The translations under genes were made by a program, and so were the position numbers. Shown here in pieces: positions 35,612 to 47,263 of a DNA stretch of 64,000 nt. Source of the DNA: Leuctra nigra (Eukaryota; Arthropoda; Insecta; Plecoptera; Leuctridae); assembly GCA_934045905.1 (NCBI GenBank), contig OW203762.1, positions 7,688,001 to 7,752,000 on the forward strand. Direction: 5' to 3'. The notes beneath the pieces are model-generated. The model did not search any database, was not told the origin of the DNA, and worked only from the letters and a program-made list of their open reading frames with translations. Numbering within the stretch: position 1 is the stretch's first letter; the number at the start of each line of letters is the position of its first letter.

Positions 35612-36836
35612 TCACTTCTTTTGTTAGTTTATTCATACAGCTTGTAGCACATGTCCGAGCAGGGACTAATTTCTTTAAAAAAATACGCCTCAACCGATTT
35701 GGTTACTATGAAAAGTTGCGTTTGGTATAAGATGAAAATGATTATCCAAGAAGAATAGCTTAAGTTTCGTTAAATCGATCCAGCCGTTTTCGATACATGA
35801 CGTCACTTCCGGTTTTGAAATAGCGGCCGAATTCCGGTATAGGTAATAAGAAAACAATCTAGTTTTATCTAGTTGATACCTTCATGAACGACCATCTGAA
35901 TTCCTAATCCCTATATTTCCGTAAAATCGGTCATGCCGTTTGTAATATATGACGTCACTTCCGGTTTCATTTAGTGGTTCCTGCCGCCATTTCCGGTACC
36001 ATTAATTTATTTATTCATTTTTCACAATTGATTTTTCAAATAAATAGCAGAATGAATACGCAGGAGCTAGTTCAGTTGCAATCGTTACAGGCGTTTTAGA
36101 TATATGACGTCACTTCCGGTTTCAGGAATGGCGGCCGAGAACACTGCTACCTTGAATATATAAATTGTATTGTCTATGTTACAATGTAAGTTAATTATGT
36201 ACGTATTTTAAGTATAATTTGTTGAAATAAGTTAAATATTGCGTATTTATGACGTCACTTCCGGTTTAGAAAATAAGAAAATAATATTTTTTTTATTGAT
36301 ACTTCATATAGATGACCATCTAAATCGAATGGCGCTAATTTCGTTCTAATCGGTCCAGACGTTTTTGAGTTATGACGTCACTTCCGGTATAAAAATGGCG
36401 GCACAAAAAATCACAAGAGGCAAGGTATCATCAGACGCCAAAAGTGCAAATGTGGTAAAAGTTTCAGGTCGATCGGTTTAGCCGTTTAGGCTGTGGCGCT
36501 GTCAACAGGGTTTCCTGATATCATCAGAATCATCATCTTCAGAATCAGAAAGTGGTGTAATTTCACTGTTTTCTCGGTCCTCTAGCGCGCAAATGGCATA
36601 ACCTATTGTTCCCAAATTTGGTATATGTAGTGGGGTGGGCCATAGCTCGAAATTAAGACATTTCACAACAATGTGAGATTTTCCAATTTTAAGATCCAGT
36701 AGGCCGAAAATGCCATGTTGTTGCTTACAGTAAAAGTGTTTGGTCTGCTCCTCAGTTTATTAGGCATTTACGGTATGTTGAGTGACTGTGAGTGTATAGT
36801 ACGACTTGGCTGGGTGGAGCGACCGCTCCACTAGAT
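35612..36836 (+). mobile_element. Helitron-like element with tandem CRE-ETS motifs (CTAGAT family), copy P
   Basis: Ends with the hairpin GTGGAGCGACCGCTCCAC (36814-36831) and TAGAT, the 3' hairpin-plus-CTAG arrangement of Helitron-like elements. The interior is a tandem array of 123-155-bp units, each holding an exact TGACGTCACTTCCGG (35798, 35950, 36105, 36250, 36373) usually followed by a GGCGGC or GCCGCC motif. The array is followed by a GGGCCATAGCTCG-type terminal block. No protein is encoded. The copy at 51260-53480 is the reverse complement. Confidence 0.7.
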
Positions 36837-37567
36837 TAGTATCTGAACATTTTCCTATCCCCTCTAACTACTGAGTAAGTACACCGCAAACCTGCTTGCC
36901 GATTCATGAAACAATCACATGGTAAATGTCCGTGGCAGAAGAATATCACAGACGGTGAGTTGTTACATCATGAGTGTCAGAGCATAAGGCAGACAAACAC
37001 ACTCTGGAAGTTATAAAGAGTTAATCATCAAGAGTGACATCGCAATGGCTTGCAGTTTGCTGCTGTGAATTGTTCCGATCAGTTGAAGCAATGATGATGA
37101 AGTGTAAAACCTCACTTCATGTTGTATGGATTCATGTTGTTAGGAGATGTCTGAGTACAGAATCAATTCTAGTCCATAAGAGAATGTTGAAATGTGATTT
37201 CAATTTTGTGTTTATTTTTATTAGGTCAAACTTCGTTTTGTATAGCTTCACGAATAGATATTTTTCTAAATGTTATTTACTTCCTTTGTTGAACTCATAG
37301 TTCTATTTTATAAACAAACGTTGTTATTGTAGACAAATTGAAATGTAGTTCTTTTCATTTTTACAATGTGATATTGCCTATTCGATGTCCTCATCAAAAG
37401 TAGAGCACAGTTTACTTGACGATTCTTTATCAATTGTAAAAATAATGTAATAACATCTTTCTTATGAAATATGAACAACGTGTATATTGTAAAATAATCG
37501 TGGTATATATTTATATAAAAGGTTTGTATATTGTATGTACTTAACTTTAATGTATTGCCATTTATAA
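36837..37567. other. Unassigned DNA
   Basis: AT-rich with no supported feature. Confidence 0.4.
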
Positions 37568-37855
37568 CTAGGAAAACGCTCGGTGTAACGCATTGCTAAG
37601 CGAGCCAATTCGTATTAAATGTGAATTAGTGTAAAATTTGTTCCTCTACAGTCAATGAATTCGTCAAAGAAGACGGGAAAAAAATATTTGAAAGGTTAAT
37701 TATTTTGACATTGACATTTTACTGATTATGATTCTTTTGAAATACATAGCTCTTGAAGTTCATTACAGGTTTGTCTGAGAGTGTCAAAAATACTTATAAT
37801 AATGATGGTCCCAATGACCATGCAAAATTTGGTGATGATCGGTCAATCATGGTCT
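37568..37855 (-). mobile_element. Helitron/HINE-like element, 3' fragment
   Basis: The minus-strand end ...GCGTTTTCCTAG at 37568 is followed by T; the GAGCGAGC subterminal motif is partly degraded (GCTTAGCAATGCG). Interior phrases (GGTCCCAATGACCATGCAAAATTT) match the family. It stops near 37855 without its 5' end. Confidence 0.6.
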
Positions 37856-38138
37856 AACTATTGCAGTTATATTCTGTATACAGAGTTTCTTTCCTCCCCA
37901 TTGGCAAGCTAAGTATAAACTACACATCAAGTTTCCGATGAAACTAATGGACCGAACTTGCTGAAAATCATTTTGACCACAACCAGAATAATAATGCACG
38001 GTTTGTGAAAAAAATTGGCCTGACCCGTTACTTCGTTTGGCAGGAGAAGCTAGATGCACAGACAAACGAAAATACCGAGATTCCGAGACGAATGATCGAA
38101 TGATTGAATGATCAAGCGAATGATAATAAAGCCTGAAT

Positions 38139-38442
38139 TACACGGTTCAAGTTTCCTTGAAGGGGTTGAATTCAACCCTTGATTTCAAGGAAACTTGAAA
38201 GAGAATTTAAACGATTTAATGTTTATTTTTTATTGAAGTTGCGGTGAAATTAACAATTGATTGAAGTACTTATTTCAAGACTTAACGTAAAATAGGATAT
38301 GTTCTTATTGAAGAGACTGAAGAGTTGTCTTGAATTCAAGACTTTGAAACGTGTTATGCTTCAATGTTTTCATTAAGACGATCCAAGTATTGAATTCAAC
38401 CCCCCTTGAAAGGGTTGAATTCAAGGAATCTTGAATCGTGTA
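38139..38442. mobile_element. MITE with TTGAATTCAA-rich inverted ends
   Basis: Begins TACACGGTTCAAGTTTCCTT and ends with the near reverse complement (...AAGGAATCTTGAATCGTGTA). The left end additionally folds on itself around GGGTTGAATTCAACCC. About 304 bp, non-coding. Confidence 0.65.
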
Positions 38443-40720
38443 TAGAACAAGTTCATTGCCAATTTGTTTAAGTTGTATAATGAGAAATTTAAAGTCTTTG
38501 TAATTTGCAGCTTGCATAAATTGCAAACAGAAATTAAAAAATTCAATAAACCATATAATATTATCTTTCAAAAGTCAACGTAAAAAGCTCCTTTCTCATC
38601 AGCACCTAATAGATTATCTAATCTTCGATGCAATCACGAAAATTATTTCAGACACAAGAATCCCACGGTCAAGGTATTTTAAAGAAGCTCAATAAAATTT
38701 CTTGGTTTAGAATTCTATTCCTCTTCTAATTCGTAGCGTGTAAAATACAGAATTCTAAATATTCAGTTTGCAAAACAATTACAGCAACACGATCGGACAA
38801 GGTGTTATTTATTACACATTTCTCAGTTCTTTTCAATCTAACAGACAGTGACCAGAGGTCAACAAACGGCCAGGGTATTTCAATAGCCTCTGAATGTAAA
38901 ACATGTAAACTCAGGTGTAATATATCCATCGGATAGTTAATTATACCCAGGTAGCTGTTAACAAAGACTCCTCCCAATTGTAGCGAACCAAGGTGTTGGA
39001 CAAACACCTCTCGACGTCATAAACTTCACAACTATCTCCAGACAATAAAATTAGTTGAGAAGTAGAACACCTTGTTGAAAAACGCCACGTTGTTAACTTG
39101 TTATATATGTTATAGATCTGTACAAAAGTTTAGTGGACTTTAGCTTTAGAGGCGAACTATTGTTATAGTTTGTATTGTTTGTTGATCTTTAGAAAATTGT
39201 CACTACTGTTTAACGTAAACCATTGAATGAATTGAACTATTCATTGAATGAAGAAACTTTTTAACGAACTTGATTTCATTTTAATCAGTCATTAAAATTA
39301 ATACAAGACAAACTAGTGTGGTTGTCTTTAAAATAAATAATCATAATGAATATGATAACGAAACAATTAATTAAAACCGTAAAATGTGTTTTATTGAATC
39401 ACGTTACAATTTGTATCGAAGAACTACAAAGTTCTTCAGATCGCATGGACTAACCGTCAATAAGTGTTCGAATGGGAATAGCTTAAATTCTGATTTTTAG
39501 GGCAAGAGTATCGTAACAAAACCGTTTTCAAAGATTTCGTTAAAGCGCTATTGTTTGAAACGATAGGAACTATTACATCCAAGGAGAACTGTTTTGTAGC
39601 CAGATTAGGAACTTCTTTCGCATTTTCTGGTAGAAAATTTCAATTCAATCTTCCTTTTCATCTGTTGAGCGATAAACATCGCGCTTCTGTGAGCATTCCT
39701 CGGTAATGGGATTAGATCGGTCTGACACAGTTTGTCACCGGACAGGGGTGGATAAAGAGGGGAGATGAGAACAGCATCTCACAGGACCATCCAGATCATT
39801 CGCGGGAGATGATCAATCATTTGGTACATTTGAATTTTTCAGTTGAATAAAACATTCGTCTGTTTTTCTCGAGTGGTTAGAATATATTGAAAGATTATAA
39901 TGCACGAAATTTGCACATTGCAATTTGTTTTCACAAAACTTTTGTGAGCACTCAAGCCAGTGAGAGTGCTTAATCAATCAATCATTCAACACTTGTATAA
40001 AAAAGATTTTAAATGGATTATTCCAAGAATTTTGTATTTACTTATGATTTTTTGTTATTCTTTAAACGTTTATAAATTTTCTAAGAAATTATTTAAATGT
40101 CTTCCGTGAATTGTTTATAATCCTACACAAATAAGTACATTATATAATTTAACTTTTAACATCATCCTGCTTTAAATTATAAAAACTTTTTAAAAGCGAC
40201 CATTGTTTTCAATGGATGATTTTCCTGTATACAATTAAGTAATCAAGCTTCAGTTGTTTTCTTCGGCCTATTCGAGCTGCAGTCAACTGCATTTTTACTG
40301 ATGAATGGACTATAGATCACGCAACCATTACATCGGAACACCTGCTAATGGAGGTATTTTAATTGCAGTTGCATCGTTGTTATTTATCTATTCAACCATA
40401 TATTAGTTTTTCCTGTGAACTGCAACAGTTAATAGTCTTCTGCCAGAACCAAGGCGACTTGCATCCGAAAAAGCGATATATTTTGTGTTGCATTTTAAGT
40501 AACAGATTATAAAAAAAACTCATATAAAACCTGACCTATTCCCATCTTCTCAAGTGACGCAAAGAAGAATTAATTTCCCAAACAATTCAATTAAAAAACT
40601 AAATTCTAATAATCCCTCAATAGACTTACTCCAATCCCCCAATTCCTCCAATACCTAACCCTTTTCGTCTATTTACTGAACTTAGTCAACACTTTAACAA
40701 TATATTAATTGAAAAATATC
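38443..40720. other. Unassigned AT-rich DNA
   Basis: No supported gene, RNA or element in this stretch. Confidence 0.4.
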
Positions 40721-40916
40721 TGTACCTCAGAGGTGGGGGGGGTCAATGTTCTCGATTCTTATTTGCTCACTATCAAATCAATTGCCATTTGACATGATGT
40801 CAACAAATACTTTTACATCGAATTATTCTCATACATATGACTCGTGTCACCATGACACATAATTTCAACCTCAAGAATAATCGAATGGACTTCCGGCCGT
40901 CTACCTCTGAGGTACA
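40721..40916. mobile_element. Short foldback element with TGTACCTCAGAGGT ends
   Basis: A 14-bp perfect inverted repeat (40721-40734 and 40903-40916). The right end, in reverse complement, also matches 46251-46275 (CAGAGGTAGAAGCCAGAAGT), so the sequence is dispersed. Confidence 0.55.
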
Positions 40917-41859
40917 GACATAATTTAACAAACTTAAAAAAACTACACTGTTCAAAATGAGGTTTTATAATAAACACAAATTAAATCTACATTTTATAAT
41001 CTTGCTTTTAAGAATATAAAATACGATTTACTATCTCACACCGACTTAAGCTCCGCAAGGTGTTATTCTCTGACCACTCTTATCTATTATTCCCCGTGAG
41101 TATGCTGTGCATGTTGAAGAACGACGTGACATCACCAGGTATGTCACCTGCTCACCTGCTCACCCCTGGCTCACCCGCATCCAGGTGAGCTCCATGGGAG
41201 GGCGACACCGGAGTCTCAGTGGACATAAACTTCGGTCACGCTTCCACCGTCGATTGGCTCCACTTCATCTACTTTCTATATGTCACATAGAAGTCCAAAC
41301 TGTTCTTCATCCGGATCCAATTCCTGGGGATCAGATAAGTACAATGACGAGGTTTTGTTTGTAAGTAGACGTGTTTACTTGGGATACAGATTTCTTCTCG
41401 AATGTTGCAGGAACATGTTTCAATATCCCTAGCAGTCCTACAGGCTACAAGATACAAAAAAGCATGGTCCCAACTCTTATTTTTGCTATTATGATTCAAT
41501 TTTGTTTTTGTTCTTACGTTATGTTTTATGATTCAAACAAAAAGTTACCAACAAAACCTTTTGAATAACGTAATGAGAACTAAAATGAAAATCAGGATAA
41601 TTTCTGAGGACATTCTTGGTCATTTAAGAAATATGTCGTCTCTCAATGATTCACCTACCCAATTGATTTGATCAATTGATGAATTCATTGCGTTCAGAAA
41701 TATTTTTGTTCCGTACTCTGTTGTAATACCAACATTTCAACATTTCTCAGGATTAAATTGTCATTGAGTCAAGTTTGGACTAGAAGGGGTCAAAGTGTCA
41801 CACCTTTCTTCTGGCAAAACCATGTAAAAATGTTATAACTCTGTAAAATAAAATAAAGA

Positions 41860-41869
<10 letters not shown>
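40917..41869. other. Unassigned DNA with probable retroelement 3' end
   Basis: A less AT-rich patch with CACCTG repeats lies at about 41130-41200. The end of the stretch (GTAAAATAAAATAAAGATAC) directly abuts a TTAC microsatellite, an arrangement common at LINE/SINE 3' ends, but I cannot name the element. Confidence 0.35.
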
Positions 41870-41903
<34 letters not shown>

Positions 41904-41924
41904 AACTAACTTACTTACTTACTT
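41870..41924 (+). repeat. (TTAC)n microsatellite
   Basis: About 13 tetramer units with two ACTA/ACTA-type interruptions. Confidence 0.9.
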
Positions 41925-42536
41925 TCTAGAACTGTATTGAAAATGTTTAATTCATTCAGGATAAATCAAATACAAGCAAATTTAATGTAGGTACGTACTT
42001 TTTTCATTAGGTATTAAGATATCATACATCTTTTATGGCATCGTTCTTGTAGAGCTTTTGCGAGACCAAATTATATCAATAATAATAGTTATTTATCGTA
42101 ATTCAGGTTTAATAAAGAGAGGAAAATGTATAATTAAACCAACGTGATAAATATATTCATTAGTAATTTTGTACCTAGGTATGTAAAATTATTTTAACTC
42201 AGTAATTGACTACATAACTCATTTGTAGACTAAATACGTGATGAGATTTTAGTTTCTGGTCACGCTCCAACACAGCCCGGGGCAAGTAAAAAAATCCAAT
42301 TCGGAATGAGGCAAGTGTGTTTGTTGTTTTTCTTCCTCGACTGTTTGTTTGTTTGTATTTTACTTATTCCCGGTGGATTCTGGAGCGGACTGAGCGTGAT
42401 AAATGGCGACAAGTGACGTATGAATCCCGGTCAAAGAGATGGGACTTGGGATAGGTCAGGGAATGTCGGGATTCAAGAGGTCACACTTAAGTTCGAGACA
42501 GAGGAAGTTCGGAAGCTCGTGCAGACTTGTAGGGGA

Positions 42537-42752
42537 GGAACTTTTATTAATGATGATAGAACACTGACAATTGGAAATAGATTGTCACTGCGACACAGTA
42601 TCAAAGTCAAATAAGACAGTAAGCCAAATAAGAAGAACAATTTAAAATTACTAACATGAAGTGGACATAACATGAAAACAAACCCCTAAAACAATTTGTA
42701 ATAATTGTTACATTAATATTGATGATGAAGATGATGATGAAGATGATGATTA
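42537..42752 (+). repeat. Dispersed repeat with GAT-rich tail, copy 1
   Basis: Shares AACTTTTATTAAT, GACACAGTAT, TTTAAAATTA...AACATGAAGTG and ACATGAAA in order with 45806-46078. Both end in GAT/GAAGAT repeats. It behaves like a SINE or MITE with a microsatellite tail; no tRNA-like head was found. Confidence 0.6.
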
Positions 42753-44345
42753 AATGATTCTAGACACATTCAATTGATCTAACATCGTCTTAACAAGTGG
42801 TGTGCAGATAGTTAGGGTATGCCAGTGGTATGACATGGAAACTTGGTATGAAGGGGTAGATTTAATTCGTTCTTTTGTAATAAAGTTCAAGGAGCTTGTT
42901 TCATTTATAATATTATATAGTACGACTAAAACTGAAATAATACATAATAAGATAATTTCATATATAACAAAATATTATAATATGAAAGCATAATTCCAGA
43001 AATATTGTTTCACATACAAACAGTTTCGTTGTACCAAAATGCGCGAAGTAATTTTATTGGCGAAATGCACAAAATGAAACAAATAATATAGAAAAGAAAA
43101 TAGTGTACGATACTATTGATAGTATAATTGTTGTTATTGTATATTGTTGTCGAAAATATTGATAAGATAATTTAAATAAAAATATTCAACATTAAGAAAT
43201 ATCACAAAGATGGCATGTATGAAAACACAAACCGCTTACTCATAAAGAGTAAGCAAAGTTAAATTTCCCAAAGAACATAAGTATTATGAATATTATGACT
43301 GATACATTACATGAAAACTCGTATTCCGGATGATCATTGGCACAGTTTTCCCGACGTACTTTTTTCAAAATGCAGTTAAAATCTGTTGTTATCTTACACA
43401 AAAGATTTCTATCGACGTCGGATGCAGATAATAAAAGTTATATAATCGCCTCACATTAAGCTCTCATTGCAACGTATCAACGAACGGACACATAAGGAAA
43501 CGCCAGAGCCAGGAAATCACTGATCACCAAAGAACACGAAGTCCCAGAACATTTCATGTTTCCATTACTCCGCTTCTCCAGCTCATGCGGCTGCTTTTCC
43601 TAATTGTTCCAAAAGAAGAAAATCTTTGTTCTTAATTACCGCGTTAATTTCCATCTTGGTCTTTATAACTTCGTCTCGGAAGGGTTTTAAAGACGCTACC
43701 AACTGCGATTCTGTGGCGTTTTGCTTCGGGAACTTGGCCCGCGTTTAATTTGTCTCCAGAAGCGAGAGAAATTCTGTTTCATCTCTCTGCACCGATTAAT
43801 CGTTATCTCGCAAGTGAAGAGAGAGAGAGAGAGAGAGAGGGCTACAAGGAGAGTGAATATTATCAATGGTTTCAAGAAATGTAAGATGAGCTTTATATGC
43901 TCTTTTGGTCAGACACTTAACATAATTTAGTGTTTGTTCTGCTTTCATGCCTCGCTGTTTTCTTTTCAGGAAAGCAAAAACATTTTATTTATTGTAAATT
44001 TAATTATTATTTAATATTAGTTTAGGCTATACAATGTCTATGGTTTAGGTATAGATATTTAAATTATCCCCAATTATTTATTTAAATTTTCATTAATTAT
44101 TTCTTTACATTATTATTTTACTTATTTTTAAATTTTATTTTAATATCGAAAAATTATATTGTGGTCCTGAACTAAATTATGAGATATTAACAGTTTAAGT
44201 TTCACTTTTGTCCTAATTAACATTGGTAGGGGATTAAAAAGGCAGTTAATTTTTGTCACTCAATTATTAAATTATGTTCCAACGATGATAATAAAACAAA
44301 AATCTAAAACGATTTAGTAGATCGCTTGAATTGCTTGACTGGATT
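42753..44345. other. Unassigned DNA with (GA)n tract
   Basis: A (GA)n run lies at 43818-43841. Nothing else is supported. Confidence 0.4.
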
Positions 44346-44545
44346 CGTATGATTGTCAAAAATACCTAAAATGCTGGTCCCAATGACAATCACAAAATTT
44401 GAAGTTGATCGGTCAAAGGTTCCATTTTTTATTTTCAACTAATCACACGATCTCGTTAAAAATAATTGCACATAATATGACCTGTGTGTGTGCAAAATTT
44501 CAGATCGATTGGTTGAACGGTTTTACCTCGGCAAAACCAAACAAC
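44346..44545 (-). mobile_element. Internal fragment of the GAGCGAGC HINE-like family
   Basis: Phrases in family order on the minus strand (GTGTGTGCAAAATTTCAGATCGATTGG on the plus strand is the mirror of the same block in 27166-28186; GGTCCCAATGAC; GATCGGTCAA). Both ends are missing. Confidence 0.5.
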
Positions 44546-44580
44546 AAAATCGTTCAGTTGGCCGAGGGTCGGAGCTTGCA

Positions 44581-44624
44581 ATAGTGTCTTCGAACACCTG
44601 AAGATGGCAGTACCCTGCCGAAAC
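44581..44624 (+). ncRNA. Hammerhead-ribozyme-like motif (candidate, possibly of a Penelope-like or retrozyme repeat)
   Basis: In order: AUA (a permitted NUH-type triplet, 44581-44583), stem GTGT/ACAC (44584-44587 with 44594-44597), core CTGAAGA (44598-44604, matching CUGANGA), stem GGCAG/CTGCC (44606-44610 with 44615-44619), and GAAAC (44620-44624). That is the hammerhead order for stem I, core, stem II and core. A U is bulged before stem II, and I see no convincing stem III around AUA and the bases after GAAA, so it may be inactive or coincidental. The surrounding phrase is of a type seen in dispersed invertebrate repeats. Confidence 0.35.
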
Positions 44625-45805
44625 GTCGTGAACGCCCCATTTTAGGACCAACACAAAACCATCATGGAGCTTCTACCGAAGAAATGAAGACGCAACAAAA
44701 TCGTTTTAACGTTATGGATGAGATGATGATTGGTTCAATAAAAACGAATGAGAAATGAAGGCAAAACCAAGACATATGGATTGCCAAGCTAATAAAAAAG
44801 TAACACAGAAAAAATAGGACACTAATTTAATAATAAAAAAAGTATTAACCAAGTATCAACCAAATAGTGCCGAAAAGAGCAAAACTATTGAAACAGTTGA
44901 ATATACTAAGTAAATCATGAACATAATCTGCCTTTGTCGTTGAAAACATTGGAAATATGCAACATATTCTGTTTCTACAGGAAACTTTCTGACGTCTCAA
45001 GCACACACTCATGCCTACGTACCGTAGAAAAGCTCTGAATTGAGCTGTTTCTTTCACCCACGTAACTTTCAAAATAATATATACAATATTCAAATTCTCG
45101 TTATACTATACATCCACGTACTCGATAACTTCATTTTGTATTTTTTGTCTAACCATCAGAATGCATTTTAATATCGAATTTTACAAGCGTTCCTCAATTT
45201 AATTATCATCATAATTAAGTGACTGACAAAAATGCATTGAAAACTTTATATATTAAACTAAATATAATTATCGCTAAAAGCTATTATAATGTAAATTAAA
45301 GTCAAGTTGATTGTCGATGTGCCCTCGCATGGCGTCCGTTTCCTTCTGTTAATATATTCTGCCAGGGTCACCCGGAAAATCAAAGTGCTCTCACAATTAG
45401 CTCCAGTCATCAAATTACTCCGAAAAATTAACTCGACGTCAAAGCGATGAAAAGTTATCAAACACGATTTTACATTTTAATTTAATAAAAGTTATCTATT
45501 TTAAAGTTGAAACCAGAAGAGAATAGTAATTTCATGATAGGAAGTTGTGTGTGATTTACTTTTTTCATGAAAATTAATTCGACTACTTAAATTAAAATTC
45601 GTAAATTAATGGGAAACAGTTCTAAAGTAGGTATAAATTTAAAGCATGATAAGTACTACCGATTTTACATATTTAATGTATCTGGAAAGAGGCTTAGATG
45701 AAAATACTCTTTGATTTGCTTTTAACTAACTTTACTGAATAATTATAGAATTAAGTATTTTATTACGCTCAAACGTTGGTTAGAAAATCAACAGAGAGAG
45801 AGAAA
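44625..45805. other. Unassigned DNA
   Basis: AT-rich with no supported feature. Confidence 0.4.
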
Positions 45806-46042
45806 ACTTTTATTAATTATAATAAAACACTGTCATTATAAAATGATTGCCACTTGGACACAGTATAGCAATAATATCAAATAAGAATAACCATTTAAAA
45901 TTATGAACATGAAGTGAAAATAACATGAAACAACCCTATACAATAAAACAATTGGTAAATATACAAATAACTTTGAAATAACTAAAGATTATGAAGACAA
46001 TGACGTTGATGAAAATGATGAGGATGATGATGATGATAATTT

Positions 46043-46074
<32 letters not shown>

Positions 46075-46078
46075 AATT
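45806..46078 (+). repeat. Dispersed repeat with (GAT)n tail, copy 2
   Basis: Diverged relative of 42537-42752; it ends in a longer GAT array (46013-46075). Confidence 0.6.
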
Positions 46079-47263
46079 GAAGCCCCAATAGCGTTTTTAA
46101 CAACTGTTAAAGATTTCTACATTATGTGAACTTATGAAGAGAATCGAAGATAATTTACTTCGCGAATGCTCAAAAGTGTACCCTAACAAAAGTAATTCAT
46201 AGACAGAATACTCTTGTACACAAATCTTGTACCTTCGAAATTCATTCTGTACATCAGAGGTAGAAGCCAGAAGTAAATTGTTTCATTTTGCGATATTGCC
46301 TATGACCGATAATGTCCCCATTACAAATATGATTGAATGAAGGCAGATATAGGTTTTTAAGTACCTCAAGAATCATTGAAATGTACGTTTGACATTCTCT
46401 ATAAATAGAGCATTAAATACAAACTCACCTATTTCTATATTGATTTTGAACTGATTTAAAGCAAAGAAGAAATGTTTCTTGTGTAGGTCTGCGAAAGAAG
46501 AAATAATCTCATGTGAAAGTGCACACAGTCTGTGATGCAAGCGTGCACTTTTGTAATGTGATTTGCTCTCCTCCAGCCAGAGGATCTTCGTCCATGCGCC
46601 TGCTTTCTTTGCACAGAGCCGGGAAATTGAGTTAAGATGGCCGCTCTGAAGAATGTCCGACACAAGAGTTAAGAACACAATCAGCCCTTCGCATTTTACA
46701 CACTACAACGTCTGGAAACTTTTCACAAGAAGAAAATAGAAGTCTTAGATGAAAATGAAGATAATAATTCTCAGTTTACTGGCAACTAAAAAGACTATAA
46801 ATGTGATAAATGTATTGTAGACATTGACTTGGCGTATAGTTCTTTACCAAAACTATTAACTGACTTTTGTGGTTGTTTTCTGCAGGAATATAAACAATAA
46901 TTACTCATGTAGATGGAACCTTTGCCGTGCAACACAACGCCGCGTGAAATATCTTGCTCTTTACTCATTACTCAAGGTGAGTAATGGAAATGTGAAGCGA
47001 TTATAAAACTTCGGTTTGGTGTAATCATTGACGGCAGACAATAATCTGGAGATCACGAAGCATTGGATTATTTATTCCTTTGAGCGAATAAATATTATAC
47101 AGGAAAACGCTTTTATGGCACAGCAATTTACAGCCAAATGGATTTTGTTTTAAATGTATGTATGTTAGATATTTCCTTTTAATTCTGTGATTGTCACTAT
47201 ACAAATCTGCATTCATTTTCTAAGAATACACAGGTAATAAGTGAAGTTTTAAGTGCTGTTCAT
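46079..47263. other. Unassigned DNA
   Basis: Contains only a fragment (46246-46275) related to the foldback at 40721-40916. Confidence 0.4.
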
